From an uncultured Phycisphaerales bacterium (lineage in GTDB: Bacteria; Planctomycetota; Phycisphaerae; Sedimentisphaerales; Anaerobacaceae), in assembly GCA_937927975.1 (NCBI GenBank), contig CALEZT010000216.1, positions 9,545-73,544 on the forward strand: a stretch of DNA of 64,000 nucleotides, in the 5' to 3' direction. The notes beneath the pieces were generated by a model, which saw nothing but the letters and a program-made list of their open reading frames with translations, ran no database searches and was not told the DNA's origin. A program made the position numbers and the translations under genes. Positions 44,612-53,451 of the stretch are shown one piece after another; the first letter of the stretch is position 1, and every line of letters begins with the position of its first letter.

Positions 44612-45943
44612 CTATCCTTGCCTGGCCCGGAAGATGTCCAGGCCGCTGCGGCGCATGGCGACGAACAACGCGATGGTGACGAAGGCCTCCGTCGTCACGG
44701 CGGCGGCGGCGACTCCCACATGTTTGAACGGCCCAACCAGGGTCATCGCCAACGCGATGTTCAGAATGCCGGCGGCCAGCAGGATCTTGGTGAGGGTCTT
44801 CTCCCGTCCGAAGTTGACCAGGATCTGGATGCCGAAGATGTTGCTGAGCCCGATGATGAAGGGCAAGGCGGACAGGATGCGAATCACGGCGGTCCCTTCC
44901 GCTGACGGTTGTCCCTGCACCGCTCGCGTGATGTAGGGGGCCCCGAAAAACAGGCCTGCGGACATGGCCAGCGCGGCGACCGAGACGAGCCTGGCGATCT
45001 TGCCTGCGTAGACCAGTGCCGCCTGACGGGATTGGGACGCCAGACGTCCGATGTGGGGGAAGATCGCCTGAGACAACGGAAGTTGCAGGCCCTGGACCGC
45101 CCGGACGATCTTGTCGCCCGCCGCGTAGTAGGCCACGAACGTCAGGTCGGTGAACAGGCCCAGGATGACGGTGTTGCTCGTCGTGTACATCGTCGTGGCC
45201 ATCTTGGAGACGAATAGGTGCCAGCCGTCGAGAAACTCCCGTCTCAGCACCGCTGTGGGAGGCATGCGAAAGCGAACGCCGAAACTGCTCAATGCGATGA
45301 CCAGTCCCGCCAGTCCCACGACGACGGCGCCGGAGGACTGGAGCAGGGGGACGTAGAGGTAGTCCTCCTCGTTTCGGACGAGAATGAAGATGCCCGCGAT
45401 GACGAGCGTCTTGGTCGCGACGTTCAGTGTCGCGATCGGTTTCATCCGTTCCAGTCCCTGGAAGAGCCAAACGGGGAACAGCCACATCCCCAGGACGTGG
45501 ACGAAGGAAAGGTAGTAGACAGGCCAGTCGGCCCGCAACTTGGGCACGGTCCAGACGACGACCGACAGGATCGCCGCGCTGAGGACCACCAGCAGAAATC
45601 GCAGGACCAGCACCGCGGAGAACACCTCGGAGACTCGCGCCGGATCGTTGCGACGGATGGAGATCTCCCGCGTGGCCGAGAGGCTGAAACTGTAGTCCGT
45701 CAGGAGCAGGAAGTAGACGGTGACGACGCGAGCCAGCTCGACGAGCCCGAACCTGGCGGGGCCCAGGACTCGGAACAGATAGGGCAGCGTGATCAGCGGA
45801 GCCATGTAGTTGGCGAACTGAACGATCGACAGGGAGACGAAACTGTCGATAACTCGGCGATTGCGCCCCCAGGTGGTCTTCAGTTCGTTCCGCATCGTAT
45901 CCCCGGTCGGGGCGACGCCCTTGGCCCGGTCGTCCTCCCTCAC
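44612..45943 (-). CDS. Oligosaccharide flippase (Wzx-like, MOP/PST family)
   Basis: 443 residues, about 12 membrane helices. Typical start SLSIVQFANYMAPLITLPYLFRVLGPARFGLVELA and charged LSATREISIRRND loop of the polysaccharide flippases, which turn undecaprenyl-linked repeat units to the outer face. I used GTG at 45943, which overlaps the Wzz-like stop (GTGA); ATG at 45895 is possible too and starts nearer the first helix. Confidence 0.9.
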   Translation of the reverse strand: MREDDRAKGVAPTGDTMRNELKTTWGRNRRVIDSFVSLSIVQFANYMAPLITLPYLFRVLGPARFGLVELARVVTVYFLLLTDYSFSLSATREISIRRNDPARVSEVFSAVLVLRFLLVVLSAAILSVVVWTVPKLRADWPVYYLSFVHVLGMWLFPVWLFQGLERMKPIATLNVATKTLVIAGIFILVRNEEDYLYVPLLQSSGAVVVGLAGLVIALSSFGVRFRMPPTAVLRREFLDGWHLFVSKMATTMYTTSNTVILGLFTDLTFVAYYAAGDKIVRAVQGLQLPLSQAIFPHIGRLASQSRQAALVYAGKIARLVSVAALAMSAGLFFGAPYITRAVQGQPSAEGTAVIRILSALPFIIGLSNIFGIQILVNFGREKTLTKILLAAGILNIALAMTLVGPFKHVGVAAAAVTTEAFVTIALFVAMRRSGLDIFRARQG

Positions 45944-47127
45944 TGTGGCGAGCCGTTTCGCCGGCGGCGTGGTTCCGACAGCACTGCTGCGAACAGGGAG
46001 ACCATCAGAAACAGCACGAACGTCAGGACGCTGTTTCTGGCCGTGCCTTTGGCAACGGGGTACACGACGGGCTTTTCTCCGGCGCGAGTGTTCACCAGGA
46101 CCAGATTCTCCGTCTTTCGGATGTAGGACTTGAGGTGGTCCGCGACAGCAGTGTCTTCGCAGGCCAGCAGTTGTTCGCTGAGGAAGGTCAGAAACTGCTG
46201 AATCGTGCAGTCGGTCAGCAGGTTTTCTTCGATCCGCTTGAGGAGCCGGTTGTTGAGATCCAGGACCTTGAGATAGAACCCATACTTCTCGTTGTCGCTG
46301 GCCAGCGTCTCCTGAAGGTCGATGATCCGCGACTGGATCGCCAGGACCTGGTTGGGCAGGGGCAGAAACTCGCTGCTGTTCTTGACGTCGGTGAACTGCA
46401 GGACGATGTTGTCCCGAGCGGTCTGCGCCACGGCCCCCTCCACGCCTTTGAGCTTCTGCAGCTTGCCCTGTTCGGCCTTGATGTTCACCGTCAGAGCGAA
46501 CCGGTTGTCCTCGATCTGGGCCGCGAGGGTCTGATACTGCTGAATGGATTCCTTCAGCTCGTTGCGGGCGTCATAGAGGGGCAGAATGCTCTCGACGTTG
46601 TCCGTCATGATCGCCCCGGCCTGGACCACCTGCTGTTCCGAGTCTCCGATGACCTTGACGAACAGGAGCCGGGACTGGAATGCGCTGATCGCAGCGGAGG
46701 TGGTCGGGTCGGTGGTCTGGAGCCGCTTTGGGTACATCGGCGAGACCTCGAACCGAATCAGCTTGTCGAAGGACTGTCGGACCCGCGCCTGGTCCAGCCT
46801 CCTGGCGTAGTCCCCCAATCCCTGCTCGCGGAGCCGTCGGATGATCTTGTCGAGGTTTTCCTGACTGTAGAACCGCCGCAACAGCACGCTGTGCTGGCTC
46901 TCGGAGAACTGCCGTTCATAGACGAACGTGGCCGTGTACTTGGGGGGCCACAAGAACAACAGTACGGCCACCGCGACCGCCGGCGCCGCCGACAGCGTTG
47001 CGATCATGAACCTGCGCATCCACAGCAGGTGCAGGTAACGAAAGATCGCCGGACCCTCCGACGAGACCCCCTGCGGTCCCCCGCGAGGTTCGTCCGGGCT
47101 TGCGGCTGTGTATCGCGTGTCAGTCAT
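45940..47127 (-). CDS. Wzz-like chain-length/polysaccharide export protein
   Basis: 395 residues. One helix near residues 42-62 (IATLSAAPAVAVAVLLFLW), a large periplasmic region with coiled-coil heptads (DARNELKESIQQYQTLAAQIEDN; LAIQSRIIDLQETLASD), and a second helix near 365-385 (VLTFVLFLMVSLFAAVL). This is the layout of Wzz polysaccharide co-polymerases, which set chain length together with Wzy. No kinase domain is fused. It is the first gene of the leftward polysaccharide cluster; its ATG lies only a few bases from the predicted transcription start. Confidence 0.82.
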   Translation of the reverse strand: MTDTRYTAASPDEPRGGPQGVSSEGPAIFRYLHLLWMRRFMIATLSAAPAVAVAVLLFLWPPKYTATFVYERQFSESQHSVLLRRFYSQENLDKIIRRLREQGLGDYARRLDQARVRQSFDKLIRFEVSPMYPKRLQTTDPTTSAAISAFQSRLLFVKVIGDSEQQVVQAGAIMTDNVESILPLYDARNELKESIQQYQTLAAQIEDNRFALTVNIKAEQGKLQKLKGVEGAVAQTARDNIVLQFTDVKNSSEFLPLPNQVLAIQSRIIDLQETLASDNEKYGFYLKVLDLNNRLLKRIEENLLTDCTIQQFLTFLSEQLLACEDTAVADHLKSYIRKTENLVLVNTRAGEKPVVYPVAKGTARNSVLTFVLFLMVSLFAAVLSEPRRRRNGSPQ

Positions 47128-47138
47128 GGGAAGCGGAC

Positions 47139-47167
47139 ACTATAGCCGCGGGAACCGGTCGTGTCAA
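47139..47167 (-). promoter_or_regulatory. Strong sigma-70 promoter of the polysaccharide cluster
   Basis: On the minus strand, TTGACA (47167-47162), 17-bp spacer, TATAGT (47144-47139), that is 6/6 and 5/6 to consensus. The transcript should start near 47132, giving a leader of about 5 nt for the ATG at 47127. Confidence 0.65.
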
Positions 47168-47174
47168 CGGCATC

Positions 47175-47262
47175 TATTCCCTATATCTGAAGGGGGGAAT
47201 TTCGGTGCGAATCCGCGATTCTGCTCAACAGACGGGTCCACCGAGCCGATACTTGGGCGGCG
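47175..47262 (+). ncRNA. Cobalamin-riboswitch-like core
   Basis: On the plus strand the order GGGGGAAT (47193-47200), CGGTGCGAATCCG (47203-47215), TCTGctcaaCAGA (47220-47232), CGGgtccaCCG (47233-47243), AGCCGATACTTGGGC (47244-47258) matches the cobalamin riboswitch core: GGGAA, L5 GGTGnnAATCC, P6, a short P7/P8 and a B12-box-like end. E. coli btuB has GGGAAT and GTGCGAATC at the same relative places. The B12 box is imperfect. Downstream, GAACTgtaAGTTC then CTTTTC (about 47333-47350) could be a weak terminator. The nearest gene is the propeller gene at 47620, with a separate promoter-like site between. The rest of the gap 47128-47619 has no gene. Confidence 0.5.
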
Positions 47263-47380
47263 TGTGACCGACGCTCCCGCGATGAGTCCATGGTTTGCGA
47301 TGGGCCGATAATCGAGACGCATGAACTGTAAGTTCCTTTTCAAAAAAGACTTACACGACTTCGAATCCGCAAACGGGGCC

Positions 47381-47409
47381 TTGACAGGCTTCGGACCGGA
47401 TGATAAGAT
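47381..47409 (+). promoter_or_regulatory. Sigma-70 promoter for the propeller/DUF11 gene
   Basis: TTGACA (47381-47386), exactly 17 bp, TAAGAT (47404-47409), about 210 nt before the ATG at 47620. The 5' leader that would follow is GC-rich with no recognised element. Confidence 0.5.
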
Positions 47410-47619
47410 AGGTGGTGTACGCAGAAAGGGGTGCGGCGAAAGGACTTCTCTGGCGCCGGCTCGCCCGAGTCTTCCTGGGCCCTGTCCAGGAGGCACGGCT
47501 TCTTTCATCGGGCACGGCGCGACACCGCAGGATGCATTCCACAGACTGACCTCCGGCCTGCCGGTGGGCTTTTGCTTTGCGCGGCCCCCGGCGGACCAAG
47601 ACAGGAAGGAAGTCGTGAC

Positions 47620-50139
47620 ATGACGGGATCAAATAACTGGGTGAGATCGACCATGAAGACGGACGTTCGTCGCAGGATCGGGGCGCGGGCGGCGGTTGCC
47701 GTTCTGCTGCTGATGACTGTCGGGCAAATCGCGTCCGCCAAGTCCATGTATGTGATCGCGAAGATGCTCGATTTTGACGCATCGATTCCCGTCCGTGTCT
47801 ATGACATCGGCGCCGACGGTCTGCTCACGTACCAGGCCGAGTTCGGCGCTCCGTTCATCGGCGCGGGCATGGTGGGCATCTGCATGGACTCGGACACCGG
47901 GTATCTCTTCAGCACCTATGAAGACTCCGGGTTCGTCCTCGTGACCAATGCCGCGACGCTGGAGAAGAGGGCGGTGCTGGGGGTTTCGGCCGCCAGGAAT
48001 CTGGCGGGCATCGTGTACGACCACCAGAAGAAACTCCTGTACTGCGCCGAGATGGGCCAGGAAACCTTGCATGTCCTGAACTGGAATTCTCTGACGGGCA
48101 AGATCACCCCGGTCGTGGGTTCGCCGTTTGCCCTCAAAGGCGCGATGATCTACGGAATCGCCCTGGACGAATACGCCGACCTGCTGTATGTCGCCAGTCC
48201 CAGCCAGGGCATCAGCGTCTACAGCACCTATGACTGGAGCCTGGTCCGAACGGAACTCGCCGAGGCGATCGCGATCAGCATCGCGGTGGACCCCGAACGG
48301 GACTATCTCTACTATGGCGGCGGTTTCGCGGACAACTACAACCTGACCCGGCGTAAGATCTCCGACTGGACCAAGAAGGAAGTCCAGGTCGATCCCGAGG
48401 CGGGCGTCATGGGCCTGGGAGTCGATCCGGACAGCGGTCTGGTCTACCTCACCACCGGGCGGGACAATCGCCCCGGCGGGAAGGACCTGATGGTGTACAA
48501 CTCCGAGCTGGAACTGCTCCAGGTCGTCGAGGACATCGGCCGGCCCACCGGTCTGGCCATTCCGTTCCGGAACACCAGCTTCAACCCTCTGCACCTGGCC
48601 AAGACGGTCAAGAACCCGCTGGGAGGCAAGGCCAACAGCGATGGCCTCTTCTACGTGGTCGTCGGCGACCTGGTGACGTACGCCATTTCCTTCGACGATG
48701 GCGGCTTCGACCCGACAGAGATTTCCGTGATCGACACGCTGCCGGCGCAGATGACGTTCGTCAGTGCGACGGGGCTGGGCGAATCCGCTCGGTACGATTC
48801 GACCGCCCACACGGTCACCTGGACGAATCCCCCCCTGACCGTGGGACAGACCACAACGTTGGAGGTCGTCTGCCGCGTCAAGATGGACACGCCGGCCGGG
48901 CAGATCATCACCAACCGCGTCGCCATCGACAGCGACAAGACCCCGCCTTCGACCGTCAGCGCCGGCGCGGTCGCGACCGAAGCGATCTACAACCCGTTGA
49001 ACTTCCGCAAGGTGGTGACGTCGCCTGTTTCTTCACAAGACGATTCGATCCTGTACGCCCGTCCGGGCGACGAGATCGCCTACCGCATTCTGTTCGACAA
49101 CAAGGACAACGATCGCACGGTCAGCAACATCGTGATCGTCGACGCTTTGCCGCAGGGAGTCGAATTCGTCCGCGCCACCGGCGACGGCAGCTTCGGCGCC
49201 TACAACCCGCAAACCCGCACGTACACCTGGATCTACGCTTCCCTGCCCGGCGGCGGCTCTGAAAGCGTGGATCTGGTGGTTCGCCTGGCCGACGACATCA
49301 CGCCGGGAACGGTCGTCGCCAACAGGGCCACCATCAGGAGCGACCAGACGCCCGACACCAGCAAGGGAGCGGACGTCACCGTGGCGTACGAGCCGCTGGA
49401 GGTCGTCAAGACCGTGCTGAATCCCGCCGGCGGGCTGGATGATCGCGGCCGCGCGTGCGTCGGGGCCGGGGAGAAGATCACCTACCAGATCACGGTCCGG
49501 AATCCTGCGCGGGACGTCGCGGTCAGTCAGATCCTGATCCAGGACGAATTGCCTCGCGAAGTCACGTTCGTCACCGCCGACGGGAACGGGGACATCGGGT
49601 TCTACGACTCGGTCACGCACACGTTCACCTGGAGCTACTCGCTACTGGCGGCCGGCGAACAGGTCAGTCTGAAACTGGAAGGATATGTCAGCGAGGCGAT
49701 CGAGCCCAACACCGTGCTCGTCAACGCGGTGACCGTCACCAGCAAGCAGGCGGCTCCGACCCGCGCCCAGGCCGAAGCGATCGTCTGCGCCGGGTGGATT
49801 GACGCCCAGATGTTCCTCAAACCCACGATCCTCTGGCGCAACTCGAGCCAGGCGACGCCCGATCTGATGGTTGTCGTGCATCTGCCCGAAGGGTATGGCA
49901 TGGAGACGATCCTCGACACGCCCCTGTTGCTCACCCCCGGCGACGTGCGGTCGACGACGCCGAAGATCTACGGCACCAGCCGGCAGGGCAAGATCCTGTG
50001 CTTCTTCGACACCGCGGCCCTCCTGGCGGCCACGCAGGGCTACGGCCAGTTCGACATCCAGGTCGCCGGCCGACTCACCGGTGGACGATCCTTCGTCTGC
50101 AAAGGAAAGGTCTCGATCCTGAGATTCGGCGGCCCGTGA
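47620..50139 (+). CDS. Exported beta-propeller protein with DUF11 repeats
   Basis: 839 residues with a signal peptide (AAVAVLLLMTVGQIASA). Residues ~30-325 are a seven-bladed-type propeller with repeated YDIGADGLLTYQ, GIVYDHQKKLLYCAE, GIALDEYADLLYVAS and GLGVDPDSGLVYLTT blades. Three DUF11-type beta domains follow (KTVKNPLGG..., KVVTSPVSS..., KTVLNPAGG...), each ~135 residues with ITNRV/ANRA/VNAV-like endings. The C-terminal ~110 residues are a further beta domain. It is probably cell-surface. The ATG at 47620 (GGAAGGA upstream) is preferred; ATG at 47653 is an option. Divergent from the polysaccharide cluster. Confidence 0.85.
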   Translation: MTGSNNWVRSTMKTDVRRRIGARAAVAVLLLMTVGQIASAKSMYVIAKMLDFDASIPVRVYDIGADGLLTYQAEFGAPFIGAGMVGICMDSDTGYLFSTYEDSGFVLVTNAATLEKRAVLGVSAARNLAGIVYDHQKKLLYCAEMGQETLHVLNWNSLTGKITPVVGSPFALKGAMIYGIALDEYADLLYVASPSQGISVYSTYDWSLVRTELAEAIAISIAVDPERDYLYYGGGFADNYNLTRRKISDWTKKEVQVDPEAGVMGLGVDPDSGLVYLTTGRDNRPGGKDLMVYNSELELLQVVEDIGRPTGLAIPFRNTSFNPLHLAKTVKNPLGGKANSDGLFYVVVGDLVTYAISFDDGGFDPTEISVIDTLPAQMTFVSATGLGESARYDSTAHTVTWTNPPLTVGQTTTLEVVCRVKMDTPAGQIITNRVAIDSDKTPPSTVSAGAVATEAIYNPLNFRKVVTSPVSSQDDSILYARPGDEIAYRILFDNKDNDRTVSNIVIVDALPQGVEFVRATGDGSFGAYNPQTRTYTWIYASLPGGGSESVDLVVRLADDITPGTVVANRATIRSDQTPDTSKGADVTVAYEPLEVVKTVLNPAGGLDDRGRACVGAGEKITYQITVRNPARDVAVSQILIQDELPREVTFVTADGNGDIGFYDSVTHTFTWSYSLLAAGEQVSLKLEGYVSEAIEPNTVLVNAVTVTSKQAAPTRAQAEAIVCAGWIDAQMFLKPTILWRNSSQATPDLMVVVHLPEGYGMETILDTPLLLTPGDVRSTTPKIYGTSRQGKILCFFDTAALLAATQGYGQFDIQVAGRLTGGRSFVCKGKVSILRFGGP

Positions 50140-50370
50140 TCGCCAACTCTGTCCGACTCAACGGTACAATAGTCGCCGCGTATCACCCTGAAGCGGGCGA
50201 GATCCGCGTCAACGATGGCATTTTCTTTCAGCGACTTCGTACAGAGAACAACGTACGATTGAGATTCGTTGCAGCCCCTCCCATGGTTTCGATAGGCTAC
50301 AATGGCTTCAGCGAATGGCATTACGTGGAAGAGTAAGGGCGAACGGCCGACAGCGGATTTGAAGTTTCGA

Positions 50371-50398
50371 TGGACACAATGCCCGCCCATGGTATAAT
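50371..50398 (+). promoter_or_regulatory. Sigma-70 promoter with extended -10 for the TolB-like gene
   Basis: TGGACA (50371-50376), 16 bp, TATAAT (50393-50398) preceded by TGG (TGnTATAAT). The ATG follows at 50482. The rest of the 50140-50481 gap holds nothing else that I recognise. Confidence 0.6.
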
Positions 50399-50481
50399 GG
50401 CGGCGAATGACGTGGCAGCGAATCGGGCGAGTTCCAACAAGAGATGCTGGATCAGCATTATTCTGAGTGAAGGAGTGGATC

Positions 50482-53127
50482 ATGAGAAGGCTTCCTGTGA
50501 CTTGTCTCATCGTTCTAAGCTTCGTTCTGCTGGCCGCACCCACCGCGTTTCCCTGGTGGCAGGAGCGACAACTGACCTTCGACACGGATCGGAATCACCA
50601 GTTGGACAACAACCTCAACTGGTCGCCCGATTGCCGCTGGATCGCCTACGACACCAGGGCCTTCTCCGGCGGAATCGGAAACACCATGACCCTGGAAAAG
50701 GTCAACATCCTCACCCAGGAAATTGTCGCCATGTACACGCCCGCCAATCCGAATCCCACCAACGGCTTCGGACCCGGCGCCGCCGCGGTGAGCTTCTTCC
50801 CCGCCGGGGACACCGTCATCGCCATTCGCGGCCTCGACGGCGTCGCATATAGCGGCACCGCACGATTCGGCGCGATGGTCGGTCCCACCGACGGCAGCGT
50901 CGACACTTTCGACTATGTCGTCGCCGACGCGCGGGACGTGACCGAGCCCTTCACCCCCGGCGCTCTGCGAGGAGGCACTCACCGCCACGAGCCCAGCGGC
51001 GACGGCCAGTGGATCGGATTCACCTACAACGACAAGATCATGGAGGGCCTGGGCAAGAACCTCCGAACCATCGGCGTGACCAAACTGGGCACGCCGGTCG
51101 ACGTCGATGACGCACTCGGCAATCAGAATGGCGTCGGCTTCACCGTCCTGGTCGCCAAGGTCAAGCCGCAGGCCGAGATCACGCCCGGCAGCGACGATAT
51201 CTTCCAGGCCTCCGAGGATTCCTGGGTCGGCGAAAAAGGCTATCAGAAAGAAGACGGCGCCTGGCAACGCGCGCGGGCCTTCATCGGCAAAACGGTAACC
51301 AGCACCGGTGCAGTTCGCAACGAGCTGTTCATCGTCGATATCCCTGAAGACATCACGGTCGCCGGACCGGACGGCCCGCTCGAAGGGACCGCCACGACGT
51401 TTCCCATGCCTCCGCTGGGCACGGTGCAGCGCAGACTGACCTGGAGCGATTCCGACTGCGGCGGGATCATCCGTTGCAGCCTGGACGGCTCGCGGATCGC
51501 CTTCACCCGAGGCGGCCAGATTCATCTGATCTCTCCGTTGGGCGGGACTCCCGTCCAGGCCACCTCGCTGGCCGCCGGTGCGACCAAGCCCTGGTGGGAT
51601 CCCTCGGGCGACTACATTTACTGCGTCAGCGACAACTCGATCTGGCGGACGAACGTGATCGAGGGCGATCCGCAGTTCGGCCAATCCGAGAGGATCACGG
51701 ACCCGGCGCTGTATCCAGGCCGTTCCCCCGACGCACTGTGCGTCGCGCCCAACGGCCAGTGGATTGCCTTCAATCGCAGCCTCAATCGAGGTGATGGCAC
51801 CTTCGTCAACCAAGTCTTCGTCGCTGCGATGCCCATGCCGCAGGAGCAGCAACTGACCTTCGACACGGATCGGAATCACCAGTTGGACAACAACCTCAAC
51901 TGGTCGCCCGATTGCCGCTGGATCGCCTACGACACCAGGGCCTTCTCCGGCGGAATCGGAAACACCATGACCCTGGAAAAGGTCAACATCCTCACCCAGG
52001 AAATTGTCGCCATGTACACGCCCGCCAATCCGAATCCCACCAACGGCTTCGGACCCGGCGCCGCCGCGGTGAGCTTCTTCCCCGCCGGGGACACCGTCAT
52101 CGCCATTCGCGGCCTCGACGGCGTCGCATATAGCGGCACCGCACGATTCGGCGCGATGGTCGGTCCCACCGACGGCAGCGTCGACACTTTCGACTATGTC
52201 GTCGCCGACGCGCGGGACGTGACCGAGCCCTTCACCCCCGGCGCTCTGCGAGGAGGCACTCACCGCCACGAGCCCAGCGGCGACGGCCAGTGGATCGGAT
52301 TCACCTACAACGACAAGATCATGGAGGGCCTGGGCAAGAACCTCCGAACCATCGGCGTGACCAAACTGGGCACGCCGGTCGACGTCGATGACGCACTCGG
52401 CAATCAGAATGGCGTCGGCTTCACCGTCCTGGTCGCCAAGGTCAAGCCGCAGGCCGAGATCACGCCCGGCAGCGACGATATCTTCCAGGCCTCCGAGGAT
52501 TCCTGGGTCGGCGAAAAAGGCTATCAGAAAGAAGACGGCGCCTGGCAACGCGCGCGGGCCTTCATCGGCAAAACGGTAACCAGCACCGGTGCAGTTCGCA
52601 ACGAGCTGTTCATCGTCGATATCCCTGAAGACATCACGGTCGCCGGACCGGACGGCCCGCTCGAAGGGACCGCCACGACGTTTCCCATGCCTCCGCTGGG
52701 CACGGTGCAGCGCAGACTGACCTGGAGCGATTCCGACTGCGGCGGGATCATCCGTTGCAGCCTGGACGGCTCGCGGATCGCCTTCACCCGAGGCGGCCAG
52801 ATTCATCTGATCTCTCCGTTGGGCGGGACTCCCGTCCAGGCCACCTCGCTGGCCGCCGGTGCGACCAAGCCCTGGTGGGATCCCTCGGGCGACTACATTT
52901 ACTGCGTCAGCGACAACTCGATCTGGCGGACGAACGTGATCGAGGGCGATCCGCAGTTCGGCCAATCCGAGAGGATCACGGACCCGGCGCTGTATCCAGG
53001 CCGTTCCCCCGACGCACTGTGCGTCGCGCCCAACGGCCAGTGGATTGCCTTCAATCGCAGCCTCAATCGAGGTGACGGCACCTTCGTCAACCAAGTCTTC
53101 GTCGCACCGCTCCCACTGCTGAGGTAG
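50482..53127 (+). CDS. Exported TolB/PD40-like propeller protein, internally duplicated
   Basis: 881 residues with a signal peptide (LPVTCLIVLSFVLLAAPTAFP). The mature protein is two near-identical 427-residue units. Each has PD40/TolB-like blades (QLTFDTDRNHQLDNNLNWSPDCRWIAYDTR; RRLTWSDSDCGGIIRCSLDGSRIAFTR; WDPSGDYIYCVSDNSIW; CVAPNGQWIAFNRS). The likely role is a surface or periplasmic propeller that binds a protein or glycan; no catalytic motif is seen. AAGGAG lies 6 nt before the ATG at 50482. The downstream unit is the same at the DNA level apart from one synonymous change, so this looks like a very recent event. Confidence 0.88.
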   Translation: MRRLPVTCLIVLSFVLLAAPTAFPWWQERQLTFDTDRNHQLDNNLNWSPDCRWIAYDTRAFSGGIGNTMTLEKVNILTQEIVAMYTPANPNPTNGFGPGAAAVSFFPAGDTVIAIRGLDGVAYSGTARFGAMVGPTDGSVDTFDYVVADARDVTEPFTPGALRGGTHRHEPSGDGQWIGFTYNDKIMEGLGKNLRTIGVTKLGTPVDVDDALGNQNGVGFTVLVAKVKPQAEITPGSDDIFQASEDSWVGEKGYQKEDGAWQRARAFIGKTVTSTGAVRNELFIVDIPEDITVAGPDGPLEGTATTFPMPPLGTVQRRLTWSDSDCGGIIRCSLDGSRIAFTRGGQIHLISPLGGTPVQATSLAAGATKPWWDPSGDYIYCVSDNSIWRTNVIEGDPQFGQSERITDPALYPGRSPDALCVAPNGQWIAFNRSLNRGDGTFVNQVFVAAMPMPQEQQLTFDTDRNHQLDNNLNWSPDCRWIAYDTRAFSGGIGNTMTLEKVNILTQEIVAMYTPANPNPTNGFGPGAAAVSFFPAGDTVIAIRGLDGVAYSGTARFGAMVGPTDGSVDTFDYVVADARDVTEPFTPGALRGGTHRHEPSGDGQWIGFTYNDKIMEGLGKNLRTIGVTKLGTPVDVDDALGNQNGVGFTVLVAKVKPQAEITPGSDDIFQASEDSWVGEKGYQKEDGAWQRARAFIGKTVTSTGAVRNELFIVDIPEDITVAGPDGPLEGTATTFPMPPLGTVQRRLTWSDSDCGGIIRCSLDGSRIAFTRGGQIHLISPLGGTPVQATSLAAGATKPWWDPSGDYIYCVSDNSIWRTNVIEGDPQFGQSERITDPALYPGRSPDALCVAPNGQWIAFNRSLNRGDGTFVNQVFVAPLPLLR
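50569..53105. repeat. 1281-bp tandem duplication, two copies
   Basis: Copy 1 (50569-51824) and copy 2 (51850-53105) align over 1256 bp at a period of 1281 bp. I found one difference, T at 51795 versus C at 53076 (GAT to GAC, synonymous). The junction has CAGGAGCRRCAACTGACC on both sides, which may be the recombination point. The period equals 427 codons, so the frame is kept. Confidence 0.93.
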
Positions 53128-53323
53128 CTGATGCGAATGGCACTGCGGCAGGGACTTTGTGTGTGGAGTCTCCCCGCAGACATCATGGGAATGCTGTCGC
53201 GGAACACTCTGCGAAGGCCGAGAGAGGCCGAGGGACAATCCCTATTCGCGCCGATTCCCGCTAAACCAAGACAACGGACGTTTCCACCATCTGTACCCAT
53301 CGCACAAAGACCGCCGACAGATC

Positions 53324-53339
53324 TACGTAGAACTACGTA
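53324..53339. promoter_or_regulatory. Operator-like palindrome upstream of the STAS gene
   Basis: TACGTAGaaCTACGTA is a perfect 7+7 inverted repeat 113 nt before the STAS ATG, followed by a related half site GCGTAG at 53346. No activator or repressor is known. The rest of the 53128-53451 gap is otherwise unremarkable. Confidence 0.3.
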
Positions 53340-53451
53340 TTTCTTGCGTAGTTTGGCCGCCGGAGGTTCCCCAGTTCAAGCTCCGTCAGAAAAGGGCCGA
53401 TCTCCCACAGTGAGACGACTTGGTCTTTCAGATCTTTAACGGAGACATAAG

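Noticed and set aside
50515..53238. 907-codon minus-strand frame over the TolB-like gene
   Set aside because: It repeats only because the plus-strand gene is duplicated; no start context or recognisable domain.
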